Notes: generated from the letters alone by a model not told the origin. A DNA stretch of 64,000 nt from CAWDZK01 sp963726615 (GCA_963726615.1 CAVSCX010000004.1:41379-105378), one strand, 5' to 3'. Counted from the stretch's first letter, positions 1-9,027 are shown. A program made the numbers and translations.

Positions 1-231
1 GGCGGTGGCGAGGTCCCGCTCGTCGATGGCGCCCAGCTCCACGAGCAGGGCTCCCAACCGCTTCCCTGAGACGCGCTGCTTGAGCAGGGCGTCGTTGAGC
101 TTCTCCCGGGTCAGCAGGCGGCGGTCGACCAGGATCTCGCCGAGGAAACGGCGACCCTCGGAGTCGGTCGCGGGCGGGTCGCCCACCGGCTCATGGGCGG
201 ACCCTGGTGTGACGTCGCTGTGGATGGACAC
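1..231 (-). CDS. pilB: Type IV pilus assembly ATPase PilB (GspE family), N-terminal part only
   Basis: The minus strand reads into the window edge with a typical MshEN/GspE N-terminal domain: after about 27 residues come RRFLGEILVDRRLLT and then KQRVSGKRLGALLVELGAI. This domain begins PilB-type extension ATPases and some cyclic-di-GMP effectors. The start is taken as GTG at 231 because a GAGGGG ribosome-binding site lies 5 nt upstream. The ATPase core lies outside the window. The gene is divergent from pilT, about 140 bp away, which supports a pilus role. The family is clear; PilB rather than another GspE-like ATPase is inferred from the neighbour. Confidence 0.72.
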   Translation of the reverse strand, partial: MSIHSDVTPGSAHEPVGDPPATDSEGRRFLGEILVDRRLLTREKLNDALLKQRVSGKRLGALLVELGAIDERDLATA

Positions 232-371
232 GTCGACCCCCTCAGCTCCGCTCCGATGGGTCCCGATTCGCCCGGACGGGTGAACCTCCCGGGGAGAACA
301 TCGGCAGGACACGCAGAACCTTGACAGCCGCCCAGGGGCAGGCCAGGGGTCGGACCTGCCAGACTCGCGAC

Positions 372-1445
372 ATGACTTCGGCGGTCGACGCCCACGCGAT
401 GCTCGACCGGCTGCTCGAGGCCCTCGTCCAGCGCAAGGGTTCCGACCTGCTCGTGACACCCGGTACGGCGCCGATGCTGCGCGTCGACGGCCGGCTGGCG
501 CGGATGGACGGTTGGGGGGACATCTCCCCGGCCGACAGCGAGGCACTGCTCCACGCGCTGCTGAGCGAGGCGCAGATCGCCGAGTTCCGGGTCCGGCGTG
601 AGCTCGACCTCAGCTTCGGGTGGCGCGACCGGGCGCGCTTCCGCGTCAACGGCTTCGTGCAGCGGGGCAGCGTCGCGGTCGCGCTCCGCCTGATCCCGTA
701 CGAGCTGCCCGACCTCGACAGCCTGGGGGTCCCGGCTGCCGCTCAGGCCTTCGGCAACCCCTCGCAGGGGCTGGTGCTGGTCACCGGGCCGACCGGGTCC
801 GGGAAGTCGACCACGCTGGCGGCGATGGTCGACCGCATCAACTCGACGCGGCCCTGCCACATCCTCACCATCGAGGACCCCATCGAGTACGTCCACCGCC
901 ACAAGCTCGCCGCGGTCAACCAGCGCGAGGTGGGCACCGACACCGACAGCTTCGCCCAGGCCCTGCGGTCGGCGCTGCGCGAGGACCCGGACGTGCTGCT
1001 GGTCGGGGAGCTCAGGGACCTCGAGAGCATCCAGACCGCGCTGACGATCGCGGAGACCGGACACCTGGTGCTGGCCACGCTGCACACGAATGACACGTCG
1101 CAGGCACTGGACCGCATCGTCGACGTCTTCCCGGGCGACCAGCAGGCGCAGATCAGGGTCCAGCTCGCCAGTGTGCTCGTGGGGATCCTCTACCAGCGAC
1201 TGCTGCCGAGGATCGGCGGCGGGCGGGTTGCCGCCCACGAGGTACTGGTGGCGACCACGGCGGTCCGGAACATGATCCGGGAGGGCAAGTCGCGCCAGCT
1301 CAGGAACATGCTGACCACCGGCACCCGGGAGGGCATGCAGACGCTCGAGCAGTCGCTGACGGGGCTGGTCGCCTCCGGTTCGGTCGCCCACGAGGTCGCG
1401 GCCGGGGCCAGCCTGTTCCCGAAGGACGTGCACGACGTGGCCTGA
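372..1445 (+). CDS. pilT: Type IV pilus retraction ATPase PilT
   Basis: 357 aa from ATG 372, the usual PilT length; an upstream in-frame TTG at 321 gives an unlikely extension. Walker A is GPTGSGKST (about residue 139), the Walker B region is DPDVLLVGELRD (about 205), and HTNDTSQALDRIVDVFP follows the usual His box. The retraction signature appears as AVRNMIREGKSRQL near residue 300, matching the AIRNLIRE motif of PilT rather than PilB. PilT is a cytoplasmic hexamer that depolymerises pili for twitching and DNA uptake. It is divergent from the PilB-like gene. Confidence 0.93.
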   Translation: MTSAVDAHAMLDRLLEALVQRKGSDLLVTPGTAPMLRVDGRLARMDGWGDISPADSEALLHALLSEAQIAEFRVRRELDLSFGWRDRARFRVNGFVQRGSVAVALRLIPYELPDLDSLGVPAAAQAFGNPSQGLVLVTGPTGSGKSTTLAAMVDRINSTRPCHILTIEDPIEYVHRHKLAAVNQREVGTDTDSFAQALRSALREDPDVLLVGELRDLESIQTALTIAETGHLVLATLHTNDTSQALDRIVDVFPGDQQAQIRVQLASVLVGILYQRLLPRIGGGRVAAHEVLVATTAVRNMIREGKSRQLRNMLTTGTREGMQTLEQSLTGLVASGSVAHEVAAGASLFPKDVHDVA

Positions 1446-1503
1446 GCCGCGGATTTCCTGGGCGCCCGGCCCCCCTGTAACATCGACGCGGTCGATCGAC
1501 CAG

Positions 1504-1579
1504 GCGCCCGTAGCTCAACGGATAGAGCATCTGACTACGGATCAGAAGGTTAGGGGTTCGAATCCCTTCGGGCGCGCCA
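1504..1579 (+). tRNA. tRNA-Arg (anticodon ACG)
   Basis: Full cloverleaf: acceptor GCGCCCG pairs with CGGGCGC, D-stem GCTC/GAGC, anticodon loop CTACGGA giving ACG, and T arm AGGGG-TTCGAAT-CCCTT. Discriminator G at 1576, then CCA encoded at 1577-1579. The 3' half is the attachment site of the integrative element that starts here, and integration leaves the tRNA intact. Confidence 0.96.
1535..1578 (+). repeat. attL of element 1 (44-bp direct repeat, tRNA-Arg 3' half)
   Basis: Runs from the anticodon loop to the second base of CCA and is identical over 44 bp to 10890-10933. Matching ends where flanking bases differ (A1534 against C10889, A1579 against C10934). This copy completes the functional tRNA gene. 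Confidence 0.93.
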
Positions 1580-1587
1580 CATCACCG

Positions 1588-1599
1588 CAGGTCAGAGGC
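1588..1599 (+). repeat. 12-bp att-flanking motif, copy 1 (CAGGTCAGAGGC)
   Basis: Lies 10 bp inside attL. The identical 12-mer recurs at 10822-10833 (inside attR) and at 56632-56643 (beside the tRNA-Ser attachment site of element 2). The position suggests a recombination-protein site; this is inference. Confidence 0.5.
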
Positions 1600-1634
1600 A
1601 TAACGTGGTCTGATGCTTGAAGCGCCGATGGTCC

Positions 1635-1669
1635 CGTGAGAACCTCGTGAGAACCAAGCGGTTCTCACG
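1635..1669. repeat. Arm-type integrase-site candidates near attL (3 x CGTGAGAACC)
   Basis: CGTGAGAACC occurs at 1635-1644 and 1646-1655 (11 bp apart), with an inverted copy at 1660-1669. Two more direct copies lie near attR. Short repeats beside both att sites and next to int are what arm-binding domains of tyrosine integrases recognise. Confidence 0.6.
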
Positions 1670-1686
1670 AGGGCGGGGTGGGCTCG

Positions 1687-2841
1687 ATGGCGGCGAGACC
1701 CGAAGGGGTGTACCCCGACGGCCGGGGCGGCTGGTACTTCAAGGTCTCGCTCGGCCGCGATCCGTTGTCTGGTCGGCGGGTTCAGGTGACCAGAAGAGGG
1801 TTCCGGACAGCGGCCGAGGCGGGACGAGCCCGCCGAGACATGACCGGCCGGGTCGACGCCGGCCTGGTCAGTCGTGCTGCCAGTTCGTTGACGGTCAACG
1901 ACCTGCTGGACCTCTACCTCGACGGGCTGGACGACGACGGAAGGCTCTCGGCCAAGACCCGCTTCGACTACCGCCACTACGCCGACGGCTACGTCCGTCC
2001 CCTGCTCGGCGCGAAGAAGGTCCGCGACTTGACGCCGGACGCGGTGGTCGCCTGGCAGCGGGCGCTCGGCAAGAATGGTGGAACCAAGAACGGCAAGCCG
2101 TTGGCTGCGAACACGATCCGGCTGGCGCGCTCGCCCCTCTCCGGAGCACTGAAACTGGCCGTGAGCATGGGGGTGGTGACCGTGAATCCGGTGACCGTCG
2201 TGCCCCGACCTCGGGCGGCACGCTCGATCCCTAAGCATTGGTCCCCGGAGCAGGCCCGCGACTTCCTGAGCCTGATGGAGGGTGACCGGACCTATCCGCT
2301 GTGGGCCTTCCTGCTGGGCTCCGGGCTGCGGATCGGGGAGGCCGTCTGGCTCCGCTGGTCGAATGTCGACCTCGAGCGACGGATCGTCCATGTCGTCGAG
2401 TTCGCCTCCACCCTCGGACACGACCTGATCCCGTCCGCCGGTAAGAGCCGGGACGCGGTGCGCAGCATCGAGCTCGACGACGAGCTGGTCCAGGTGCTGC
2501 GCCTGCAGCGCGCGACGCAAGCGAAGGAGGCCCTGGCATCCCCTGCCTACGAGGCCAGCGACTTCGTGTTCACCAAGCCGGACGGTGGCTCGTACCACCC
2601 GCAGTACCTGTCACGGCTGATCGGGCGGTACTCCGAGGAGCTGAAGCTGCCGCGACTGACCGCACACGGTCTGCGACACACCAGCGCCACGCTCATGCTC
2701 GCCAGCGGCGTGCCACCGAAGGTCGCCGCCGAGCGGCTGGGGCATGCCGATCCGAGCCTGTTCACCAACCTGTACAGCCACGTCACGCCGACGATGCAAC
2801 GCGACGCTGCTGACAAGATCGGATCAGTACTCTTCAGCTGA
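1687..2841 (+). CDS. int: Tyrosine recombinase (integrase) of element 1
   Basis: 384 aa from ATG 1687 (an in-frame GTG at 1678 is possible). The N-terminal about 60 residues (GVYPDGRGGWYFKVSLG) resemble an arm-binding AP2-like domain, followed by a SAM-like core-binding domain (about 65-170) and the catalytic domain. Catalytic residues are visible: Arg in GSGLRIGEAVWLRW, HGLRHTSATLML, LGHADPSLFTNLYSH with the nucleophile Tyr. It sits directly beside attL, as expected for a tRNA-targeting integrase. It drives integration, and excision with an Xis. Complete, with no sign of decay. Confidence 0.93.
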   Translation: MAARPEGVYPDGRGGWYFKVSLGRDPLSGRRVQVTRRGFRTAAEAGRARRDMTGRVDAGLVSRAASSLTVNDLLDLYLDGLDDDGRLSAKTRFDYRHYADGYVRPLLGAKKVRDLTPDAVVAWQRALGKNGGTKNGKPLAANTIRLARSPLSGALKLAVSMGVVTVNPVTVVPRPRAARSIPKHWSPEQARDFLSLMEGDRTYPLWAFLLGSGLRIGEAVWLRWSNVDLERRIVHVVEFASTLGHDLIPSAGKSRDAVRSIELDDELVQVLRLQRATQAKEALASPAYEASDFVFTKPDGGSYHPQYLSRLIGRYSEELKLPRLTAHGLRHTSATLMLASGVPPKVAAERLGHADPSLFTNLYSHVTPTMQRDAADKIGSVLFS

Positions 2842-3597
2842 GTCGAACAAGGGGTGCCGACCCGGTACCGCTTCGCAGGCTGAGCGACAAGCGCGAGTGC
2901 TGGGCGATCCTCCCCAGCGTCGAGCTGGAGCAGCGTCGGGGTTGCCGGTCGAGCGAGAAATGCCGGAGCTGGTCTCTGTGACCGAGAGATTCGGCCTGTG
3001 GGTGTTCTGGCGCACCATTTCACCAGCCCATTAAATTTTGCCCGGCGGTGATTATGAACGGATTCCTCTATTCACCCGTCCTGTCCGGCAAAGCACCAGG
3101 ACTGGGTGGGCTCTCATCAAGCATGTATTCCAATCTCTGCCGCAGTGATGCTTCTGCTGCAATTGGCGCACGTTGGTGACTAGCGGCTCGCGTTTCGCTA
3201 TTCGGCATCGCTCGTGCCGGGCCGGTCGCCGGCCCGCCGGCCGGCGGGCTGTCGATCACCGGCCGGCCTGGCCCTGGAACGTGATGCGCGAACGACGCCT
3301 GGGCAGCCCATGGACGTGCCCAGTGCCGCGAGCGATGGGGCATGGGCTGCGGTCGCCCCGGGGCCGGACTGCCCCGCGCGGCGCGCCCCGACACGCCGTT
3401 CGCACCCGAGATTCTTTCCGCCCGGCCATTCCTCTTGGTTCCGCCTTCCAACCATTACCGTAATTGACCCTCAGACACCTTCACTATCCGCCACTCACCC
3501 CACTATCCTCACCCCACGACGCCCATTGTCGCCACCCTTGTGATCATGGCCCCAGATAGCGCAGACATGTGCATTCTCGGAATGCTACGGTCCGCTC
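2842..3597. other. 756-bp intergenic region between integrase and relaxase
   Basis: No convincing gene in either strand; open frames here have poor codon structure. The sequence is less GC-rich around 3025-3065 and 3440-3600 and holds an 18-bp perfect palindrome at 3232-3249. Lying directly upstream of a MobF relaxase, it is the natural place for an oriT and the relaxase promoter, but no nic site could be identified by eye. Confidence 0.5.
3232..3249. repeat. 18-bp perfect palindrome upstream of the relaxase gene
   Basis: GCCCGCCGG followed at once by CCGGCGGGC, a perfect inverted repeat with no spacer, about 350 bp before the relaxase start. It could be part of oriT, a regulator site, or a cruciform-prone sequence. 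Confidence 0.4.
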
Positions 3598-6384
3598 GTG
3601 TTGAGCTCGGCGAAGATCGGGACGGCCTCGTGGCGGTATTACCAGCGCGAGGTGGCCACCGACCCGTCCGAGTACTTCCTGGCCCGCGGGGAGGCACCCG
3701 GGCGCTGGTACGGACGGGGCCTGCCCGAGCTGGGCCTGACCCGCGAGGCGATGGTCCTCGAGCGCGACCTGGAGTCGCTGCTGGCTCGTGGGCTGCACCC
3801 GGAAACGAGACGTCAGCTGGGGCGGGCGTGGCGTTCGGACGGGGTCACCGGATACGACCTGACATTCTCCGCGCCGAAATCGGTGTCCGCGCTGTGGGCC
3901 ATCGGCGGACCCCAGATCGCGACAGAGATTGCTCAGGCGCACAAGGCCGCGATGCGCGCCGCGCTGGATTACCTGGACGACCACGCCGCGGTGTCGAGAA
4001 AGGGCACCGACGGGGCCATCCCAATTCGCACCGCCGGGTTTGCCGCGGCGATCTTCGACCACCGCACGTCGCGGGCCGGGGACCCGCAGCTGCACTCCCA
4101 CGCGCTGGTCGTGAACAAGCTGCGCTGCGCCGACGGGGGCTGGCGCAGCATCGACGGGCACGAGGTCTACCACCACAAGAAGGCCGCCGGCGCCCTCTAC
4201 CAGGCGGCGCTGCGTGCCGAGCTGACCGCCCGTCTCGGCCTCGCGTTCGAGCCGGCCACCGTGCACGGGCAGGCCGAGGTCGCCGGCGTCCCGGCCGCCC
4301 TGATGGCCACCTGGTCCAAACGCAGCAAGCAGGTCATCGCGGACGCGGCCCCGACCCTGGCCGCATACGAGAGCGAGCTGGGCCGGGACCTCACGGCTGG
4401 GGAGCGGGCGACGGTCGTCAAGACCTCGGTGCTTAAGACCCGCCCTACCAAGCACCACGACGAAGAAGGGGCGTTGCAGGCGAGGTGGCGGGAAGAGGCC
4501 GCCGCCGCGGGCTGGACCCCGCACGAGCTACTCCGCGCCGTCGGCACCGCGGCATGCCGCGCCCGGAACCACACCCACGCCCGCCCGGCGGCGGCCCGGC
4601 TGGCCCTGCTCCGGCTGCCGCAGGCCGCGTTGGCCGCGGCCGGGACGCGGGCCGCCACGTTCTCCCGCGCCGACGTCACCGTTCAGGTGGCCGCCGGCCT
4701 GCCCACCTCCGCGGCGACCGCCGAGCAGGTCCGCGAGCAGGTCGAGGCACTGACCGACCAGGCCCTCGGCCTGGAGCAGGCGGTGCAGGTCGGGCCGGTG
4801 CAGGACGGGGTCACCCCCCGGGCCAGTGACACCCGGTGGGCCACCGCCGACCTGCTCGCCCTCGAGGCCCGCATCCTGACCATCGCCCACGCCGGCGCGA
4901 CGGCCGGGCGGGCGGTCGTCTCCGTCGACCTGGTCGCCACGTGCGCGACCCGGGCAGGCCTGGACCCCGAGCAGCACGCCGCCGTACGCCGGCTGACCAC
5001 CGGCGGGGCGGCGGTGGCGGTGCTGATCGCGCCGGCCGGGGCCGGGAAGACCACCACCCTCGGCGCCGCCGCCGCCGCGTGGACCGCCGCCGGGTACCAG
5101 GTGATGGGTCTGGCACCCTCCGCGCGGGCCGCCTCGGAGCTGTCGGCGGCGACCGGCGGCCCGGCGGACACCGTCGCCAAGTGGTGCCACGAACAGCCCC
5201 GCCTGGCCCACCTGCCCCCGGAGCAGGCCGCCCGCTGGCGTGTCGGGCCGCACACGGTGCTGCTGGTGGATGAGGCCGCGATGCTGGCTACCGCCGACCT
5301 GGCCGCGCTGGTCGCCGCCGCCCACGCCGCCCCCGCGAAGCTGGTGCTGGTCGGCGACCCGGCCCAGATCGGGCCGGTCGAACGCGCCGGCGGCCTGCTC
5401 CCCGCCCTCGCGGTGAGGGTCGGCGCGGTCGAGCTGACCGGGATCCGCCGGTTCACCCAGCCCTGGGAGGCCACCGCCACCCGAGCACTACGCCAGGGCA
5501 ACCCGGCGGTCTGGGCCCGCTACGCCGCCCACGACCGGATCCACCCCGCCGCCGACCTCGACGCGGCGCTGGACGCCGTGCACGCCCGGTGGCAGGCCGC
5601 CACCGCCCACGGCCTGGACGCGCTGATGATGGCCCGCGCCCGCACCGACGTCGACGCCCTCAACCAGCGGGCCCGCGCCGCCGCCCTCGCGGACGGCACC
5701 GTGCACGGCCCGGTCCTGGCGGTCGCCGGCGGGCGCCCCTGGCAGGCCGGGGACGTGCTGCGCACCCGGCGCAACGACCGTCGACTCCCCCTCGGCGACG
5801 GTGGGCATGTCCGCAACGGCGACCGGTTCCGCGTCCTGGGCCCCGCGACCGGCGGCGGCCTGGCCGTGGAGGACCTGGCCGGCCGGAGACGCGCATCGTT
5901 GCCCGCGACGTACCTGGCCCAGCATGCGAGCTACGGCTGGGCGTGCACCATCGACGGCGCCCAGGGCGCCACCGCCGACCTCGGGATCCTGCTCGCCCGC
6001 CCCGGCCTGGACCGCGAACACCTCTACGTCGGGATGACCCGCGGCCGCCACGCCAACCACGTCCACCTCACCACCGAACCGGCCGACGACGACACCCACC
6101 GACCCCGACCCCCCGGGAGCGCGCCGAGCCTCGAGGACGCCGTGCGGGTGCTCGAGGCCGCGACCGGCCGGGTCGGCGCCCAGCAGGCTGCCCACACCCT
6201 GCTCGACCAGGCCCGCCAGCGGGCCGCCGCGATGCGCGCCGCCCAGCACCGCGACCCCACGGCGCCGCGGCACACACCTGGGAGAGAGCGCGGACCGTGG
6301 GCCACCGCGGCCGACAGATCACGGCGTTGGAGCAGCCGCGACACCGCGCCGCCCCAACCCGGCCGATCCATCGAGATGTTGTAG
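3598..6384 (+). CDS. MobF-family conjugative relaxase-helicase (TrwC/TraA type)
   Basis: 928 aa from GTG 3598. The N-terminal relaxase domain (about 1-290) begins MLSSAKIGTASWRYY with candidate catalytic Tyr residues at 14-15, and carries SAPKSVSALWAIGG and the metal-binding histidines in FDHRTSRAGDPQLHSHALV. The C-terminal RecD-like helicase has Walker A IAPAGAGKTTTLG (about residue 477), LVDEAAMLATADL (Walker B), LVLVGDPAQIGPVE, and a late helicase motif with DGAQGATAD and YVGMTRGRHANHVH. It would nick oriT and unwind the transferred strand. No secretion ATPase or coupling protein accompanies it in the element. Codon use is extremely GC-rich, unlike the cargo genes downstream. Confidence 0.93.
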   Translation: MLSSAKIGTASWRYYQREVATDPSEYFLARGEAPGRWYGRGLPELGLTREAMVLERDLESLLARGLHPETRRQLGRAWRSDGVTGYDLTFSAPKSVSALWAIGGPQIATEIAQAHKAAMRAALDYLDDHAAVSRKGTDGAIPIRTAGFAAAIFDHRTSRAGDPQLHSHALVVNKLRCADGGWRSIDGHEVYHHKKAAGALYQAALRAELTARLGLAFEPATVHGQAEVAGVPAALMATWSKRSKQVIADAAPTLAAYESELGRDLTAGERATVVKTSVLKTRPTKHHDEEGALQARWREEAAAAGWTPHELLRAVGTAACRARNHTHARPAAARLALLRLPQAALAAAGTRAATFSRADVTVQVAAGLPTSAATAEQVREQVEALTDQALGLEQAVQVGPVQDGVTPRASDTRWATADLLALEARILTIAHAGATAGRAVVSVDLVATCATRAGLDPEQHAAVRRLTTGGAAVAVLIAPAGAGKTTTLGAAAAAWTAAGYQVMGLAPSARAASELSAATGGPADTVAKWCHEQPRLAHLPPEQAARWRVGPHTVLLVDEAAMLATADLAALVAAAHAAPAKLVLVGDPAQIGPVERAGGLLPALAVRVGAVELTGIRRFTQPWEATATRALRQGNPAVWARYAAHDRIHPAADLDAALDAVHARWQAATAHGLDALMMARARTDVDALNQRARAAALADGTVHGPVLAVAGGRPWQAGDVLRTRRNDRRLPLGDGGHVRNGDRFRVLGPATGGGLAVEDLAGRRRASLPATYLAQHASYGWACTIDGAQGATADLGILLARPGLDREHLYVGMTRGRHANHVHLTTEPADDDTHRPRPPGSAPSLEDAVRVLEAATGRVGAQQAAHTLLDQARQRAAAMRAAQHRDPTAPRHTPGRERGPWATAADRSRRWSSRDTAPPQPGRSIEML

Positions 6385-6627
6385 ACGCCTCATGGTCCTG
6401 GACACGAGCGGATGAAGGCCCGGGGCAGTCGAGCTGCAGCGGTGGCCGTAGCACCCGCCGGTAACGCGTGGCCCCGCCACGCCAAGCCGCCAAACGTCGA
6501 CGACGCCCCGCGCGATGTGACCGTCCATGCCGAAGAGCGGACGTCGGGGACCACCGATCGATTCGCAGTGGGCGAGACTGGTTGACGCTCGCAGCGTCGC
6601 GGAGCGGCACCTGTGCGCGCTCGGTTG

Positions 6628-7245
6628 TCAGAGGCCGTGAAGTCGCCTCAACCAGCTGTTCCACCCAGCGTCGAGTGCCGCAGTGCGTCCCGCCAGTTCT
6701 GCCACCAGTCGGTCGGCGGTCTCGTCGGCTGCCATGGCGGAGGTGTCTAGCCACCAGCCGACATCGCCGAACTCACGCTTCATATCCTCCTCGAGTCGTT
6801 CGTACGCGTCGAAGGCGAACTGCTCCTCGGGGCTCCGCATGGCGTTGCGCTGCTGGCAGACATCAATCCCCGGGTCGAGGACGACGAGCCGCACCGGGCG
6901 CGGTGACATGAGAGCGATGAAGAAGTCCAACTCGGGCCGATCGGCCAGCACGGTGTCCATCAAGACGGTGAACCCGAAGTCGATGAAGTTGTTCGCCAGC
7001 GAACACATGTTCCGGTTGCACAACTCGTCCTGCCGGAGCGCCTCTTCCGTGGGCTCGCCCATGAACCACACGAACCCGCTCCGGATCATCGTGTTGACCG
7101 CGTCGCCGCCTACCTGCGCAGCTTGGGGAAGACGTTGCGCGGCGAGATCCGTGATCGTCGTCTTGCCAGCTCCAGGCATGCCGGTGATGATCACGCAACC
7201 TGGCACGGTTTCGGTGGTGACTGCGTGGTCGGTCATGCGCGCCAT
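6628..7245 (-). CDS. P-loop kinase-like ATPase (AAA_33/zeta-toxin-like fold)
   Basis: 205 aa. It starts with a beta strand into a Walker A loop, CVIITGMPGAGKTT (residues about 17-30). It then has the layout of small-molecule kinases: a VLMDTVLADRP segment, RLVVLDPGIDVCQQRN, and a lid-like acidic and basic stretch (RSPEEQFAFDAYERLEEDM). Members of this fold phosphorylate nucleotides, sugars or antibiotics (chloramphenicol phosphotransferase, zeta toxins); the substrate cannot be told here. ATG 7233, four codons in, is an alternative start. Lower GC than the host, and carried inside element 1, so it is cargo. Confidence 0.7.
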   Translation of the reverse strand: MARMTDHAVTTETVPGCVIITGMPGAGKTTITDLAAQRLPQAAQVGGDAVNTMIRSGFVWFMGEPTEEALRQDELCNRNMCSLANNFIDFGFTVLMDTVLADRPELDFFIALMSPRPVRLVVLDPGIDVCQQRNAMRSPEEQFAFDAYERLEEDMKREFGDVGWWLDTSAMAADETADRLVAELAGRTAALDAGWNSWLRRLHGL

Positions 7246-7301
7246 AGTGCCGGATCAGTCGGCGCGGGAACGGCACCTATGGGTGCCGTTTCCGCAGTGC
7301 C

Positions 7302-7694
7302 ATGCTGGGTCGAGTGAGGGAGATGCCGCGTTGGCTTCGCCGCCATGCCTGGAGTGGGATTCACGCCGACATGCTCAAGCGTGTACGCGCTGAGGAACCC
7401 TGGCTCGGGCACGGTCGCGGGCCCGATGTGCCGGTCCAAAATCACGCCGCACATGTGCTCTCACTCGCCACACTGGCCCTGTCGGCTAACAAGGTGCTCC
7501 GGGGAGCAGCGCGCGGCCGGCAAATCCCGGACCTTGAACGCGACGCCGAGTGGCTCCGTGATCTTCAAAAGCGCGCACGTCGCATCGCTCGCACTCCGCC
7601 AAACGACGGAGAGGGTGGGCCGGCGGGCGTCCGCGAGCCGAGGGGGCCAGGTCCGCACTCTGGGCCTCCGGAAACGGTCGAACTCGATCCCTAA
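7302..7694 (+). CDS. Hypothetical protein (element 1 cargo)
   Basis: 130 aa from ATG 7302; a shorter product from ATG 7323 is possible. No family recognised. The middle section (NHAAHVLSLATLALSANKVL, then DLERDAEWLRDLQKRARRI) has a helical, amphipathic look and codon choice consistent with coding. The C-terminal 25 residues are Pro/Gly-rich. It begins 56 bp from the divergent kinase-like gene. An overlapping frame (7345-7722) is less convincing. Existence of the gene is moderately supported; function unknown. Confidence 0.42.
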   Translation: MLGRVREMPRWLRRHAWSGIHADMLKRVRAEEPWLGHGRGPDVPVQNHAAHVLSLATLALSANKVLRGAARGRQIPDLERDAEWLRDLQKRARRIARTPPNDGEGGPAGVREPRGPGPHSGPPETVELDP

Positions 7695-7718
7695 CCAGCG
7701 GCTTGGCGGTAGCGGCAC

Positions 7719-8327
7719 TTAAGTGCGCCGGGTAGCAGCGTCCTCCAGGTCACTGACGAACCGCCAGATCGAAGCGGTCACAGTGCGGAGAACGTCGACA
7801 GAGCCAAGCGGATCGTCGGAGAGGGACAAGAGGTGGTTTGCTCCGGGAACTTCGAGGACGGTCTTGCCCGTCAGCTTTGCCTTCTCGACGTCCCACGTTG
7901 AGTCTGCAGTGCCACCGACAAGCAACGACGGCTGCGTGGACGCGGTGAGTGCGTCAACCACCAGAGTCTCGTGGAGGAGTGGCGTAAGCCAGACTCCAGG
8001 TAGGCCGTTCTCCAAGGCGACTGGGGCGGCAAGGCTGCCCAGCGACTTTGTCACCATCAGCCGTTCTTGCCCGGATGCCCGGTCGATCATCTGTTGCGCG
8101 ATCGCCTGGACCCACGATCTCTGTTCCTCGTCACTTGCGGCGTCATCGGGCGCACTCCAGCGCACCCGCAACACGCTCCATCCCTTTGCTGCCAGGATCT
8201 CGTAGGCGAAGTGCAGGGCCGGGCGATCAATGCTGTAGTTGAGTCCTGGCAGCACGACAGCCACCCTGGCCGGATCCGCATCGTGCCGAACGACGGCGAC
8301 GTGCTCATTCAACGCGAATGTGGTCAC
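7719..8327 (-). CDS. Alpha/beta hydrolase-fold protein
   Basis: 202 aa. The fold is suggested by VAVVLPGLNYSIDRP (strand and oxyanion loop), then MVTKSLGSLAAP as the nucleophile elbow, PSLLVGGTADSTWD carrying a likely catalytic Asp, and PGANHLLSL with a likely catalytic His. The elbow reads K-S-L-G-S where the usual motif is G-x-S-x-G, so the first glycine is replaced. About 200 aa fits a small dienelactone-hydrolase-like enzyme without a cap. Substrate unknown. Cargo of element 1, with lower GC than host genes. Confidence 0.7.
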   Translation of the reverse strand: MTTFALNEHVAVVRHDADPARVAVVLPGLNYSIDRPALHFAYEILAAKGWSVLRVRWSAPDDAASDEEQRSWVQAIAQQMIDRASGQERLMVTKSLGSLAAPVALENGLPGVWLTPLLHETLVVDALTASTQPSLLVGGTADSTWDVEKAKLTGKTVLEVPGANHLLSLSDDPLGSVDVLRTVTASIWRFVSDLEDAATRRT

Positions 8328-8376
8328 TCGCTCGATAATGCCGGTTCAGTTCGGTGCCACGCCAGGGCAGCGGTCG

Positions 8377-9027
8377 TCAGCCGGTGCTCATGCCGGCGAG
8401 GTAGGCGGCGACGGCGTGGGCGGCGTGGCGGTCGAGGTTGGCTTTGGCCATGTCGTAGCGCATGGTGGTACGCGGGTCGGCGTGGCGCATCGCGTACTGC
8501 ATGTCGCGGATGCTGATTCCGGCGACCAGGCCGGTGGTGCAGAAGGTGCGGCGCAGGCCGTGGGGGCTGATTGGGTGGGTGATGCCGGCCGCGTAGGCGA
8601 CCCTGCTCAGTGCCCGGCTGGCCCCGGCCCGGTCCATCCGCCGACCGGTTCGGGTCCGTAGGATCGGCCCGGCGGAGCGCCCGTCGACGGCTTCCCGGAC
8701 CGCGCGCAGCACCGGAATGGGCAGCGGGATGTCGGCCGGCTTGGCTCCTTTGCCGAGCACGTGCAGCAGCTCGTAGCCGGCCTCGTAGCGCAAGTCGGTG
8801 ATGTCGGTCCTACAGGCTTCGGACAACCGCAGCCCGAGCATGCCGAGTAGGCACACCAGGGCATGGTCGTTGGGTCCGGAGGTGCGGGCCGCAGCCAGCA
8901 GGGCAGCGAACTCCAGCGGATGCAGCACAGTGCGCCTCTGTCCCTCCCAGGACACCTTGGGTCGGGTCACCGCCGCTGCTGGGCTGGCCGGGAGCTGCCC
9001 GGCGACACGCCGACGCGCAGATAACAA
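8377..9027 (-). CDS. Tyrosine recombinase, catalytic domain only (N-terminus missing)
   Basis: 216 aa, against 300-400 for a full integrase. The catalytic domain seems complete: GLRLSEA (first Arg), GKGAKPADIPLP (beta-hairpin Lys), HGLRRTF, RHADPRTT and RYDMAKANLDRH (nucleophile Tyr). A stop codon lies directly upstream in frame and no core-binding domain is readable in other frames up to 9228, so the gene has lost its N-terminal half or is a domain-only recombinase. The only start is TTG 9027. It may be the remnant of a second element that used the tRNA-Gly fragment at 9638-9684. Confidence 0.72.
   Translation of the reverse strand: MLSARRRVAGQLPASPAAAVTRPKVSWEGQRRTVLHPLEFAALLAAARTSGPNDHALVCLLGMLGLRLSEACRTDITDLRYEAGYELLHVLGKGAKPADIPLPIPVLRAVREAVDGRSAGPILRTRTGRRMDRAGASRALSRVAYAAGITHPISPHGLRRTFCTTGLVAGISIRDMQYAMRHADPRTTMRYDMAKANLDRHAAHAVAAYLAGMSTG

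Noticed and set aside
111..1433. Minus-strand open frame of 440 codons over pilT
   Set aside because: It is the mirror of pilT; the composition (Arg/Gly/Asp-rich, no family motif) is typical of antisense frames in high-GC DNA. Only its last part overlaps the real pilB start, and in another frame.
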